Positions 10,209 to 18,641 of a DNA stretch of 64,000 nt are shown piece after piece (within the stretch, counting starts at the first letter, position 1; every line of letters starts with the position of its first letter). The translations under genes and the position numbers were made by a program. The notes beneath the pieces are model-generated. The model was not told where the DNA came from. It searched no databases and saw only the letters and a program-made list of their open reading frames with translations. Origin of the DNA: Rhodobiaceae bacterium (lineage in GTDB: Bacteria > Pseudomonadota > Alphaproteobacteria > Parvibaculales > Parvibaculaceae); assembly GCA_021404525.1 (NCBI GenBank), contig JAAWWE010000012.1, positions 39,942 through 103,941 on the forward strand. The letters are read 5' to 3'.

Positions 10209-11576
10209 TTAAAACGCATACTCGTCATAGATGGGATCGGTCTTGCCGCCCCAGCGATCATTGTAGGCATCAAGCTGATCGTCGGCGCGGGTCTTGCCCT
10301 TGTCGAGAATTTCTTCAAGCGTTGAGAGGAAGATGGTTTCATCGGCCCCGACGCCGTCGCTTTGGGCACGACCTTTGAGCCCTGCCCGGCTCATGTCGAC
10401 CATCTCCCGGGCAATGTCCATTACGTTGACGTCGCTCGTGCGCGTGGCAAGCGCTGTCTTTGGCACTTCCCAGCGGAGCTCTTCGCGAGCGTAGGGCGTC
10501 CACTTCTTCACCATGTCCCAGGCGGCATCCAGCACGCCGCCATCATAGAGCAGACCCACCCACAAAGCCGGCAGCGCACAGATGGAATTCCACGGGCCAC
10601 TGTCGGCACCGCGCATCTCCATGAACTTCTTGATCCGCACTTCCGGGAAGATGGTGGTGAGATGATTGGACCAGTCGCCAATGGTCGGCATCTCGCCCTC
10701 AAAGCCTTCCAGCTTGCCATCCATGAAATCTCGGAAGCTTTTGCCCGTCACATCGTGATAAGTGCCGTCGCGATAAACAAAATACATGGGCACATCGAGG
10801 GCATAGTCCACATAGCGCTCATAGGAGAAGCCGTCTTCAAACACAAAGGGCAGCATGCCGGTGCGCGCCTTGTCCGTGTCGGTCCAGATCTGACTGCGGA
10901 ACGACAGGAACCCGTTGGGCTTGCCTTCGGTAAAGGGAGAGTTCGCAAAAAGCGCCGTCGCAATGGGCTGCAGGGCCAGCGCCACGCGGAACTTTTTCAC
11001 CATGTCGCTTTCAGCGGACCAATCGAGGTTCACCTGGACCGTGCAGGAGCGGTACATCATGTCGAGCCCGTAGGAGCCTACCTTTTTCATGTACTCGGTC
11101 ATGATGCCATAGCGGCCTTTTGGCATGACCGGAATGTCTTCGCGGCTCCAATCCGGCGTGAAGCCAGTACCAAGGAAACAGATATCAAGTTCGCCGCCGA
11201 CCTCTTTTACCTGGGCCAGATGGTCGTGCACTTCAGAGCATGTCTGATGCAGCATTTCGAGGGGTGCGCCGGAGAGCTCAAACTGGCCACCAGGCTCAAG
11301 CGATACATTGGCGAGACTGTCCGGACAGGTGAGACCGATAATGTGGTCGCCTTCATAAACCGGCTGCCAGCCAAAACGGGTCATACCTTCCAGCATCGCG
11401 CGGATACCTTTGGGACCGTCATATGGAATGGGAGAATGATCGGCAGTGCGGAACGGGAACTTCTCGTGCTCGGTGCCGATGCGCCAGTCTGCTTTCGGCT
11501 TTTCGCCCGCCTCAATATAGGAGACCAGGTCGTCATAGCCTGAAATGGGATCGGCTCCCGCTACCAGAATGCTCAT
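10209..11576 (-). CDS. gshA: Glutamate-cysteine ligase
   Basis: A 455-residue enzyme of the plant/alphaproteobacterial GCS2 type, catalysing the ATP-dependent first step of glutathione synthesis (gamma-glutamylcysteine formation) in the cytoplasm. Recognisable segments are IGTEHEKFPF near the N-terminus, EPGGQFELSGAPLEMLHQTC, TVQVNLDW with the substrate-binding region, and a C-terminal MRGADSGPWNSICALPALWVG. The ATG at 11576 begins MSILVAGADPISGYDDL. It follows rsmE in the same direction after 152 bp, which contain a small GTAAGG-N5-CCTTAC dyad. A glutathione peroxidase and a GST also lie in the window. Confidence 0.93.
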   Translation of the reverse strand: MSILVAGADPISGYDDLVSYIEAGEKPKADWRIGTEHEKFPFRTADHSPIPYDGPKGIRAMLEGMTRFGWQPVYEGDHIIGLTCPDSLANVSLEPGGQFELSGAPLEMLHQTCSEVHDHLAQVKEVGGELDICFLGTGFTPDWSREDIPVMPKGRYGIMTEYMKKVGSYGLDMMYRSCTVQVNLDWSAESDMVKKFRVALALQPIATALFANSPFTEGKPNGFLSFRSQIWTDTDKARTGMLPFVFEDGFSYERYVDYALDVPMYFVYRDGTYHDVTGKSFRDFMDGKLEGFEGEMPTIGDWSNHLTTIFPEVRIKKFMEMRGADSGPWNSICALPALWVGLLYDGGVLDAAWDMVKKWTPYAREELRWEVPKTALATRTSDVNVMDIAREMVDMSRAGLKGRAQSDGVGADETIFLSTLEEILDKGKTRADDQLDAYNDRWGGKTDPIYDEYAF

Positions 11577-11728
11577 GCTCCCAGCCCTTCTGCCTTGTTC
11601 AGGCCACTTCTCTTTGCGCAGTTCTTGACGGCTGCGTCATTTCTAGTTCTTCCCGATGTAAGGGGCGACCTTACAGCGCACAAGGTCTTTTCTAAAGGAT
11701 TGGCAAAAACGTGAACAAAAATATGAGA

Positions 11729-12535
11729 TTAGCTTCGCCAATCTCCCAGAACCAACTGTATCGCAGCAAGTGCGGCAACAGCCGCCGTATCCGCCCGCAT
11801 GATCCGGGGCCCTAATGAAATCGCGAAGGTATCCTCACGCGCAAGCAATTGATTGCGCTCAGCCGGAGAAAAACCGCCTTCAGGTCCGATGAGGATCGCT
11901 AAGGGGCCGATTTGGGGTCCTGCGGTGCCAAGTGCCTGTAACTGCTCCAGAGTGCTTGCTTGCGGCGCTGCCTCATCACAGAAAATGATCCGGCGGTTCC
12001 CCATTGTCTCTATCCAGCTTCCGAGAAGTCGTTCCAGGCTTTGGGGCTCTTCAACTTCCGGCACGGACAAAAGCCCGCATTGCTCCGCGGCCTCGACCGC
12101 GTTGGCTCTCAGGCGATCCTGTTTGATGCGGGCCACATTGGTTCGGGCCGTATTGACGGGCAGCAACCGCCCTGCGCCCATCTCCACCGCCTTCTGAACC
12201 ATAAAATCCAGGCGCGCCCGTTTGACCGGCGCAAATAGCAGCCAGATGTCGGGCAGCGCGTCCTGTTCTCTGGTCTTCTGTTCCAATGCGATCAGGCAGG
12301 ACCGTTTCTTTACTTCGTCCAACCGACCAAGCCATTCCCCATCACGACCGTTGAACAGGCGCACCTGGTCGCCATCGCTCATGCGCATCACGTTTAAGAG
12401 GTAGTGGGTTTGATCGCGGTTTGGCACGACGCCAAGGCCTTCGCCCAGCTCCGGCTCTACAAAAAGGCGCACCTTCCCGGTCCCGCAATGATCCGGACTG
12501 TCCTGACTTTCCAAGCTCTCGCGTTTCTTGCTCAT
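11729..12535 (-). CDS. rsmE: 16S rRNA (uracil-1498-N3)-methyltransferase
   Basis: A 268-residue SPOUT-family methyltransferase that modifies U1498 of 16S rRNA. An N-terminal PUA-like segment (RLFVEPELGEG, HYLLNVMRMSDGDQVRLFNGRDGEW) is followed by the knotted SAM domain with LAILIGPEGGFSPAERNQL and the final ISLGPRIMRADTAAVAALA, the family hallmarks. It begins with a short charged extension before the PUA region. It is divergent from the SprA-like gene and precedes gshA. Confidence 0.95.
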   Translation of the reverse strand: MSKKRESLESQDSPDHCGTGKVRLFVEPELGEGLGVVPNRDQTHYLLNVMRMSDGDQVRLFNGRDGEWLGRLDEVKKRSCLIALEQKTREQDALPDIWLLFAPVKRARLDFMVQKAVEMGAGRLLPVNTARTNVARIKQDRLRANAVEAAEQCGLLSVPEVEEPQSLERLLGSWIETMGNRRIIFCDEAAPQASTLEQLQALGTAGPQIGPLAILIGPEGGFSPAERNQLLAREDTFAISLGPRIMRADTAAVAALAAIQLVLGDWRS

Positions 12536-12643
12536 AACCCCTTATAGAAGAAGTCATTTTCCAGGTGAAGCTTGGGGTTTTGAGCCCAGCAGGCGAGACG
12601 ACGCCTTAAGAAAGAACAAACATGTTTCACCTATGCTGTCCCC

Positions 12644-13345
12644 ATGATCGGTAGTGTCGGCGCCCCACAAACGTCATTTAATCCATACCTTCAGAGTGCG
12701 AGTTTGAATTCTGCCCGCGCTGGTGGCGTTTTTGCGCCGAGTGCGCCGGGGCTTGATGCCACACAACAGGCTCAAGGCAATGGTCTTGGTCGCGGCCTTC
12801 TCGACCAGACGGGCAGTGCCCGCAAGGTGGAAGGTGGCTCATCGGCCACTAAAACCAATTCCCAGGATGATCTCACACCTGAGGAAGAGGCCGAAGTCGA
12901 GCGGCTCAAAAAGCGCGAAGAAGAAGTCAAAGCCCACGAAGCAGCGCATGCTGCCGCAGGTGGTGGCGTCACAGGCGCGATCAGCTATAGCTACACCACC
13001 GGACCTGACGGTAAGGAATATATCACCGACGGTGAAATCCAGATTGATACGTCTGGCGGGGGCAGCGATCCGGAGTCGGTCATCGCCAAGATGGAAGCGG
13101 TCATTCGCTCCGCCTATGCGCCGTCTGAGCCTTCTGCAAAAGATCGACAGGTGGCTGCTCAGGCGCAACAGATTCTAGCTGCCGCTGAACTTCAAGCCAA
13201 GGACCAGAAAGCGGCTGAAGAAGAAGCTGAAAGAAGCGAGGATGCTACAGCGACAGAGGGAGGACTTTCTTCAGCCCTGTCACAAGCACTCAAAGCCTAT
13301 GAAGTGCCCAGTACTGACAGACGGCAGGCTGATTTTTCAGTCTAA
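12644..13345 (+). CDS. SprA-related putative metalloprotease
   Basis: A 233-residue protein with a low-complexity Gly/Ala/Ser N-terminus, an acidic-basic coiled stretch (TPEEEAEVERLKKREEEVKAH) and the core EVKAHEAAHAAAGG followed by ISYSYTTGPDGKEY and GEIQIDTSGGGSDPE. HEAAH is an HExxH zinc motif. The pattern is that of the SprA-related / CJM1_0395-type putative metalloprotease family found in many proteobacteria. There is no signal peptide, and the C-terminal third is Ala/Glu-rich coiled coil. Biochemical function and target are unknown. It lies divergently from rsmE and 91 bp before ubiA. Confidence 0.82.
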   Translation: MIGSVGAPQTSFNPYLQSASLNSARAGGVFAPSAPGLDATQQAQGNGLGRGLLDQTGSARKVEGGSSATKTNSQDDLTPEEEAEVERLKKREEEVKAHEAAHAAAGGGVTGAISYSYTTGPDGKEYITDGEIQIDTSGGGSDPESVIAKMEAVIRSAYAPSEPSAKDRQVAAQAQQILAAAELQAKDQKAAEEEAERSEDATATEGGLSSALSQALKAYEVPSTDRRQADFSV

Positions 13346-13436
13346 TTGCCCCTTTAACAACAGCCCCGCACCTTACAAATGATGCTATGACACTCTGGAA
13401 TTTTGAGTGACTGCCTTTCTGTAAGAGAAGTTTTGG

Positions 13437-14411
13437 ATGACAGATCCCCACCGACAGCCAAATGACAGCCGCGTTGCGGACGCAGCATTTGACAATTGGG
13501 TGGATTTTTATGCGCCTGAGAAGACAAAGCCCTATTTGCGTCTGATGCGTGCTGACCGTCCGATCGGCACATGGCTCCTGCTCTGGCCCTGTCTCTGGTC
13601 GATCGCGCTCGCCGCGCCGCTAGGCGAAGGCTGGTCGGTGCTGTCACTTCTCTATCTGCCGGAACCCGGCACGATGCTGCTCTTTGCGCTTGGGGCGTTT
13701 GTCATGCGCGGCGCTGGGTGCACCATCAACGATATTATCGACCATGAGTTTGACGCGAAGGTTGCGCGAACACGGTCGCGCCCCATTCCTTCCGGCGCGG
13801 TCAGTCTGCGGCAAGCCTGGCTCTTTCTGATCACGCTTTGCCTTGTGGGTCTTTTGATTCTGGTTCAGTTCAACATTTTCACAATCCTGCTCGGCGCTGC
13901 ATCGCTTCTGCTGGTCGGGCTCTACCCCTTTGCCAAACGGTTCACCTACTGGCCGCAAGTAATGCTTGGGTTGACGTTTAATTGGGGTGCTTTGCTCGGC
14001 TGGGCTGCGGTTGCGGGCAACCTCAGCCTGCCTCCCGTGCTCCTTTACATTGGCTGCATCTGCTGGACGATCGGCTATGACACGATCTATGCCCATCAGG
14101 ACAAAGAAGATGATGCGCTGCTGGGCCTTAAATCGACAGCACTTCGATTTGGGGATAACACCAAGCCGTGGTTGTTTGGCTTTTATGGTGCTGCCCTGCT
14201 TTTCTTTGGCCTTGCGGGCATGGCAGCTGCCATTGGATGGATCTTCTATCTAGGACTTGCGATCGGCGGCTGGCATCTCATGCGCCAGGTCACCCGCACT
14301 AAAATCGATGACGCTGCCAGGTGCCTTGCTGTGTTCAAATCCAACCGGGATTTCGGCGTGATCCTGTTTGCCTCCATCCTTGCCGGAACGCTCGGCTCCG
14401 GATTGCACTAG
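13437..14411 (+). CDS. ubiA: 4-hydroxybenzoate octaprenyltransferase
   Basis: A 324-residue membrane prenyltransferase of ubiquinone biosynthesis, joining the polyprenyl tail to 4-hydroxybenzoate. Both Asp-rich motifs are present: NDIIDHEFDAKVARTRSRPIP (NDxxDxxxD) and DTIYAHQDKEDDALLG (DxxYAxxDxxDD). The segment MRADRPIGTWLLLWPCLWS is the usual N-terminal membrane entry. AAGAGAAG precedes the ATG at suitable spacing. It ends 7 bp before the convergent TetR gene. Confidence 0.95.
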   Translation: MTDPHRQPNDSRVADAAFDNWVDFYAPEKTKPYLRLMRADRPIGTWLLLWPCLWSIALAAPLGEGWSVLSLLYLPEPGTMLLFALGAFVMRGAGCTINDIIDHEFDAKVARTRSRPIPSGAVSLRQAWLFLITLCLVGLLILVQFNIFTILLGAASLLLVGLYPFAKRFTYWPQVMLGLTFNWGALLGWAAVAGNLSLPPVLLYIGCICWTIGYDTIYAHQDKEDDALLGLKSTALRFGDNTKPWLFGFYGAALLFFGLAGMAAAIGWIFYLGLAIGGWHLMRQVTRTKIDDAARCLAVFKSNRDFGVILFASILAGTLGSGLH

Positions 14412-14417
14412 CCGCAC

Positions 14418-15035
14418 CTACTCATTCCTAAGACTGAAAACCATACGCTCTGCTATCTGGTGAATGTCTGCTGCCTTGTAGGCGCCATTGTTCATAGCCA
14501 GCGCCAATGAGCTTTCAATGGTCAATCCCAAGACCATTGTGGCCAGCGCATCCCGGTTCGCCGCAATGATTTGCCCTTTTTCTTGAAGGCCATCGATGAG
14601 GTCACCAATGAATCCGAGAGCATATTCTTCTTCGACCTTACGCCACTGCGCCCACCCCAGTGCGCCAGGCCCTTCAATCAAAACAATCTGCCGGTATTCT
14701 TCATCCTGACTGTTTTCCAGGAACGCAGACAGGATCGCTGACATATCAGTCCAGTCACCCTTGGATTGAGTGGCGGTACCCTCCCCAAGCTTTTCAATCA
14801 TCTCCGCCTGAAGCAGGCAGAAGACTGCGAGGAAAATGTCTTCCTTGTTTTTGAAGTGGTGGTACAGAGCGCCCCGCGTCACCCCGGCTCTTTTCGCTAT
14901 TTGCTGCAAGGAGGAGGCGGCAAAGCCAGTTTGGGCAAAAACCTCCCGCGCGCTTTTCAGAATTTCTGCTCTGGTCCGCTCTGCATATTCATCGCGAATG
15001 GTCTTGGCCGGTTCATTCTGATTGGACTGGATCAC
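14418..15035 (-). CDS. TetR/AcrR family transcriptional regulator
   Basis: N-terminal HTH (RAEILKSAREVFAQTGFAASSL, then QIAKRAGVTRGALYHHFKNKEDIF) identifies a TetR repressor; the C-terminal ligand domain resembles the AcrR/TtgR branch. The frame extends to a TTG at 15068, but that triplet is the start of a TTGACA sequence inside a promoter/operator, so a GTG at 15035, 15050 or 15056 is more likely; I use 15035. It is divergent from the SnoaL-like gene, with a dyad between them, and probably represses itself and that operon. Ligand unknown. Confidence 0.85.
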   Translation of the reverse strand: MIQSNQNEPAKTIRDEYAERTRAEILKSAREVFAQTGFAASSLQQIAKRAGVTRGALYHHFKNKEDIFLAVFCLLQAEMIEKLGEGTATQSKGDWTDMSAILSAFLENSQDEEYRQIVLIEGPGALGWAQWRKVEEEYALGFIGDLIDGLQEKGQIIAANRDALATMVLGLTIESSLALAMNNGAYKAADIHQIAERMVFSLRNE

Positions 15036-15048
15036 GGGGCAATCTTTC

Positions 15049-15083
15049 ACATACACTATGAATGTCAAATACGTTATGTATGT
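15049..15083. promoter_or_regulatory. Putative TetR operator in the divergent promoter
   Basis: ACATACA (15049-15055) and TGTATGT (15077-15083) are perfect inverted arms around a centre at 15066 with partial inner symmetry. The arms resemble the TACATACA-type half-sites of AcrR-family operators. A TTGACA -35-like hexamer on the minus strand (15068-15063) lies at the centre. The site sits between the TetR gene and the divergent SnoaL-like gene. Confidence 0.55.
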
Positions 15084-15112
15084 TACATTCGCTGGTTCGG
15101 AGACTCGTCAAA

Positions 15113-16063
15113 ATGACCCTATCGACATTCATTCAATGCGCGCAAGCCTTTGAAATCGCTTTCCTTTCAGATGATTTTTCCGTTCTGGCACCGTTCTATT
15201 CCGATGATGCTGTACACGAGCTGGCGGACGGAGGCCCTTTCGGCGCCCCAGTTAAGAACGGTCGTGACAATGTGCTTGAAGGACTGCGTTTGTCCGTCAA
15301 TTCGGTCGACAGACGCTTCGACATCCGGATCCCGGAGATTATTGAAGGCCCTGAGATCAGGGATGAGGGCATTTGGATGCGGTTCCGGCTCAGTTTCAGC
15401 CGTGCCGGCCTTCCTGATTTGAGCGTTGAGGGAGAACATCTCCAGGTTTTCAAAGCCGGAAAATGCGTGAAACTGGCGGAGCGTTTGGCCCCAGGGCACG
15501 GTCAACGTGCAGCCGACTATCTGGCGCAACATGATTCAGACCTGAAACCTGTTGCGAGCCCCTATGCGCCGCCACCCAGTGCCGCTTACAAAGAGGCGCT
15601 CGAGCTTGCTGCACGCCGGAGCTTTGTGCGCATCTACGGCGCTGCAAAAAGTCGGCAGGATATTGAGGCGGCGCTGATGGTCTGTAGTGATGATTTCTCA
15701 CTGGAAGCCGTTTCCATTCCTGGAAGGGCCAATAACAAACAGGAAGCCCAAGATATGCTGCAGGGCTTCTTTGCAGCCTTTCCGGACTACAGCGTCACCT
15801 TGGATCATATTGCGCCGGATGGCTCTGCCTGTTGGGGCAATGTCACCATGACTCACGGTGGCGATTTTCTAGGTATCCCCGCTTCGGGCAACAGGATCTA
15901 TCTGCCGTTCTATTCCACGTTTGAGTTTGATGGTCCTTACCTTTCCGACGAACGCTTTTTCCTGGATATCGGCCACCTGACTGTGCTGATGGAGGACCAT
16001 AATCAGGTGCTGCTGGCTCTGGCCGCTGCTGTCCACGAACGGCAGGCAGCGCAGGCCTCATGA
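15113..16063 (+). CDS. Protein with two SnoaL-like (NTF2-fold) domains
   Basis: A 316-residue cytoplasmic protein. The first half (FEIAFLSDDFSVLAPFYSDDAVHELADGG in part; FRLSFSRAGLPDLSVEGEHLQVFKAGK in part) and the second half (AKSRQDIEAALMVCSDDFSLEAVSIPG in part; LQGFFAAFPDYSVTLDHIAPDG in part) each show the SnoaL/NTF2 fold pattern, the second being the clearer polyketide-cyclase/ester-cyclase-like copy. Such domains serve as isomerases, hydratases, cyclases or dehydratases; no catalytic assignment is possible here. I use ATG 15113, inside a longer frame that would run through the operator. MAPEG follows 42 bp downstream, and the divergent TetR is the likely regulator. Confidence 0.7.
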   Translation: MTLSTFIQCAQAFEIAFLSDDFSVLAPFYSDDAVHELADGGPFGAPVKNGRDNVLEGLRLSVNSVDRRFDIRIPEIIEGPEIRDEGIWMRFRLSFSRAGLPDLSVEGEHLQVFKAGKCVKLAERLAPGHGQRAADYLAQHDSDLKPVASPYAPPPSAAYKEALELAARRSFVRIYGAAKSRQDIEAALMVCSDDFSLEAVSIPGRANNKQEAQDMLQGFFAAFPDYSVTLDHIAPDGSACWGNVTMTHGGDFLGIPASGNRIYLPFYSTFEFDGPYLSDERFFLDIGHLTVLMEDHNQVLLALAAAVHERQAAQAS

Positions 16064-16105
16064 ACGGTGCCCTTCATTCTTTCACTCAACGGAAAGCGCT
16101 AGCCC

Positions 16106-16540
16106 ATGCTTGAAAGCCCTCTCCTGCATCTGACCTTGTTTGCGGGCTGGACCATCTTTTTGCTCATCCTGGTTGAACTTGTGCGTGCCTGGTTGATGTC
16201 GGCCCGTGGATACGCTGTCACCGCCTTCCCTTCAGGGGAGCGCCATGGGCCCGATGCGTATTGGCGTCTCTATCGTGCTCAGGCGAACTGCCTTGAGTTC
16301 CTTCCTATGTATGGTGTCGTGATTGGTGCCATGATCGTATCCGGCGAGGCGATCCCTCCACTTTTTGCTCAAGCAAGCCTGGTCATCGTCGCTGCCCGCC
16401 CCCTGCAATCTCTCGTCCACATCACATCTACTTCGGCTCCCGCCATTCGTCTGCGGGCAAGCCTGTTCTTACTGCAGCTCACGGCGCTGGCGGTGATGTG
16501 CTGGTTGACTGCCAGATCGCTGCTCGGTGCCGCGCCTTAA
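16106..16540 (+). CDS. MAPEG family membrane protein
   Basis: A 144-residue protein with four hydrophobic helices and the MAPEG hallmark RAQANCLEFLPMYGVVI (R-A-x-x-N-x-x-E-x-x-P) at about residues 55-72. MAPEG proteins are small membrane enzymes of glutathione and eicosanoid metabolism in animals; bacterial members are mostly uncharacterised, some having glutathione transferase or peroxidase activity. It probably belongs to the operon of the upstream SnoaL-like gene. A second MAPEG gene with different sequence lies at 21540. Confidence 0.82.
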   Translation: MLESPLLHLTLFAGWTIFLLILVELVRAWLMSARGYAVTAFPSGERHGPDAYWRLYRAQANCLEFLPMYGVVIGAMIVSGEAIPPLFAQASLVIVAARPLQSLVHITSTSAPAIRLRASLFLLQLTALAVMCWLTARSLLGAAP

Positions 16541-16673
16541 CCCTGAGCGTAGATGTCGCAGGTGGCTGCCTTGAACAATGGTGCGATGCAGCATATATAT
16601 CGCATAGCAACATAGCTGCGCTTCACGCCAATTCCGACGCGCAGGTGCAGCTAAAACATCAAGGAGTGAACCA

Positions 16674-16784
16674 ATGTTCAAGCAATGGTTCCATGGCGCA
16701 GCGATTGTGGCCAGCCTCTTTTCCGGCATGTCCTATTGGTGGATTGAAGACCGTCGGCCAGGCACCCCCGCTCACGAAAGCTAA
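16674..16784 (+). CDS. Small single-span membrane peptide (36 aa)
   Basis: An ATG at 16674 preceded by AAGGAG (16661-16666) at ideal spacing opens a 36-codon frame ending TAA at 16784. The product begins MFKQWFHGAAIVASLFSGM, forms one short hydrophobic helix with an aromatic end (SYWW) and finishes with a charged tail (IEDRRPGTPAHES). The following hairpin at 16779-16814 would end its transcript. The combination of ribosome binding site, hydrophobic helix flanked by charges and terminator makes it a credible small gene, too short for usual prediction. Function unknown; it lies between MAPEG and the TetR-desaturase operators. Confidence 0.6.
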   Translation: MFKQWFHGAAIVASLFSGMSYWWIEDRRPGTPAHES

Positions 16785-16814
16785 AGCCACTCGAAAAGAC
16801 GAGGCTTTTTGCCA
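16779..16814 (+). terminator. Rho-independent terminator after the small peptide gene
   Basis: AAAGC, a CA bulge and CTCG pair with CGAG and GCTTT across an AAAAGA loop, followed by TTTTTG. It starts at the stop codon of the 36-residue peptide gene. Confidence 0.6.
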
Positions 16815-16827
16815 AAAATGTAAATAT

Positions 16828-16978
16828 CGAACCCAAGTTCATTTCTTTGATCTGGGGTTCTTTCTTGATCAACCTATGAATTCATTTTCATTTCTTTATG
16901 CTGACCATCTTGACCTCATAAAATGAATCTGATTTCATTGTCATGGTTGGACATTGCGATCAAGTGAACCGGATTTCA
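16828..16978. promoter_or_regulatory. Array of TGAA-N6-TTCA dyads upstream of TetR-desaturase operon
   Basis: Three exact TGAA-N6-TTCA dyads lie at 16877-16890, 16924-16937 and 16965-16978, and a near match (CGAA-N6-TTCA) at 16828-16841. Centres are 49, 47 and 41 bp apart. The second and third share TGAA..(C/T)(C/G)GATTTCA in detail. The last ends 5 bp before the TetR ATG. This looks like a multi-site operator for the TetR regulator, controlling itself and the desaturase. The surrounding DNA is AT-rich, as promoters are. Confidence 0.6.
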
Positions 16979-16983
16979 TATCT

Positions 16984-17631
16984 ATGGCCTATCGGCAAAC
17001 AGAGAATGTTGCGCAACGCCTTGAGGAAAACAGGCGCAGAATCCTGAAGGCCGCGCGCGAGCTTGTCGCAGAAGGCGGGTTCGCAAAAGCGCAAATCACC
17101 GCTGTTGCCAAACGAACGGGTCTAGCAACGGGCACGCTGTATCGCTACTTCCCGTCGAAGGACGATCTCTGCCGTCAGGTTTTTCGGGAAGTCTCGTCGC
17201 GGGAAATGAACATCCTCGCGGGTATCGCCGCGGCGGATCATCCAGCGCTTGACCGCTTTAATCTTGTATTGCGGACCTTCTCTGGTCGTGCACTCAAAAG
17301 CCGCCGACTTGCCTATGCCCTGCTGGCTGAGCCTGTCGATGTGGCGCTCGCAGAGGAGCGCACCCGCTTCCGCAAGACCCATGCGGCGATATTTGCGCGC
17401 ATTATCGATGATGCCGTCAATGAGGGCAGTGTGGCCCCCTGCGATAGCAAGCTTGTTGCCGCTTGCATCGCCGGTGCCATTCCGACAGCACTGGTCGGCC
17501 CGCTTGCACCCGAGACTGACACACAGGGGAGCGATGATGTTCTTAACAGCATTGTTCAATTCTGCTTCGGCGCGCTCGGCGTGACTGCGCAACAGACGGC
17601 GGCAACAACAGAACTGGAGAGCCGGGCATGA
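16984..17631 (+). CDS. TetR family regulator of the desaturase operon
   Basis: A 215-residue TetR protein: HTH region RRRILKAARELVAEGGFAKAQI and TAVAKRTGLATGTLYRYFPSKDDL, then an all-alpha ligand domain. The ATG at 16984 begins MAYRQTENVAQRLEENRR; a TTG further upstream would put the operator inside the gene. Its stop overlaps the desaturase start (ATGA), so the two are co-translated. TetR proteins paired with desaturases, such as Pseudomonas DesT, sense acyl-CoA saturation; an analogous role is inferred here from position only. Confidence 0.85.
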   Translation: MAYRQTENVAQRLEENRRRILKAARELVAEGGFAKAQITAVAKRTGLATGTLYRYFPSKDDLCRQVFREVSSREMNILAGIAAADHPALDRFNLVLRTFSGRALKSRRLAYALLAEPVDVALAEERTRFRKTHAAIFARIIDDAVNEGSVAPCDSKLVAACIAGAIPTALVGPLAPETDTQGSDDVLNSIVQFCFGALGVTAQQTAATTELESRA

Positions 17632-18641
17632 AAAAGGTCAAAGCACAAGACATTCTCACCGACGAACAGATTGCCATTGTCCGCGAACGCTCCGATCTTC
17701 GCGCCATTTGGATCGCTGCTCACGCTTGGGGAACGTGCTTTGCGGCGATGGCGCTGTTCGTCTATTTCCCAAATCCGATCACCTTCATTCTGGCATTCTT
17801 GATCATTGGCAGCCGCCAACTGGGGCTCGCCATTCTCATGCATGACGCTGCCCATGGGGTCCTGGCGAAATCGCCAAAGCTCAACGCGTTTATTGGTCAG
17901 TGGCTCGGTGCCTATCCCCTGATGGCAGAGACCTGGTCCTACCGCCGGTATCACCTGAAACATCACAACAGCACTCAGCAGGCGGATGATCCGGATCTGA
18001 TCCTGTCTGCACCCTTCCCCATCACCAAGAAGAGCTTCCGACGCAAAATGTGGCGGGATATTACGGGCCAGACCGGGTACCAGCAGCGCAAGGCTCAAAT
18101 CCTGAGTGCTCTTGGTTCTTCCGACCTGCCATTTGCTGAACGGGTCCAACGCTATTGGTCAAAACTGGGGCGCGCGACCGTCGCCCATCTCATTCTATTT
18201 GCTGGTCTTGCCGCGACGGGCCACTGGTATCTTTATTTTGTTCTGTGGCTGCTTCCTTTCCTGACCTGGCACCAGGTGATCACCCGCATTCGAAACATCG
18301 CTGAACATGCGATGGTGCCTGATAGCGACGATGTTTTTCGCTCATCGCGCACAACAGTCCTTAGCCTCTGGGAACGCGCCTTCTTTGGCCCCTATTGGGT
18401 CAACTATCATGTCGAACATCATTTGATGATGTGGATCCCCTGCTACAATCTTCCCAAAGCGCAGGCGTTTCTCAAAGCCAATGGGCATTGGGATCGCATG
18501 GAAACCAAGAACGGGTACTGGGAAGTGATCAAGATGGCGACCTCAAAGCCGGATGATCAGGACAAGCCCGGCGAAGTCATTCACAACACGCGGCGGCGCG
18601 TTGCCGGGATTACGTCGGAAGGGTTCGAAGCTGCTAACTGA
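17628..18641 (+). CDS. Membrane fatty acid desaturase
   Basis: A 337-residue di-iron membrane desaturase. The three histidine boxes are HDAAHG (about residue 72), HLKHHN (about 108) and NYHVEHH (about 263), and there are hydrophobic pairs before and between them. It would introduce a double bond into an acyl chain of lipid or acyl-CoA using O2 and an electron donor; the substrate cannot be told from sequence. The sequence RNIAEHAMVPDSDD before the last box is typical of the DesA/AlkB-like FA desaturase superfamily. The start overlaps the TetR stop by four bases, and the following methyltransferase overlaps its 3' end. Confidence 0.9.
   Translation: MKKVKAQDILTDEQIAIVRERSDLRAIWIAAHAWGTCFAAMALFVYFPNPITFILAFLIIGSRQLGLAILMHDAAHGVLAKSPKLNAFIGQWLGAYPLMAETWSYRRYHLKHHNSTQQADDPDLILSAPFPITKKSFRRKMWRDITGQTGYQQRKAQILSALGSSDLPFAERVQRYWSKLGRATVAHLILFAGLAATGHWYLYFVLWLLPFLTWHQVITRIRNIAEHAMVPDSDDVFRSSRTTVLSLWERAFFGPYWVNYHVEHHLMMWIPCYNLPKAQAFLKANGHWDRMETKNGYWEVIKMATSKPDDQDKPGEVIHNTRRRVAGITSEGFEAAN

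Noticed and set aside
12839..13168. Minus-strand frames opposite the SprA-like gene
   Set aside because: Shadow frames; the plus-strand product has clear family motifs.
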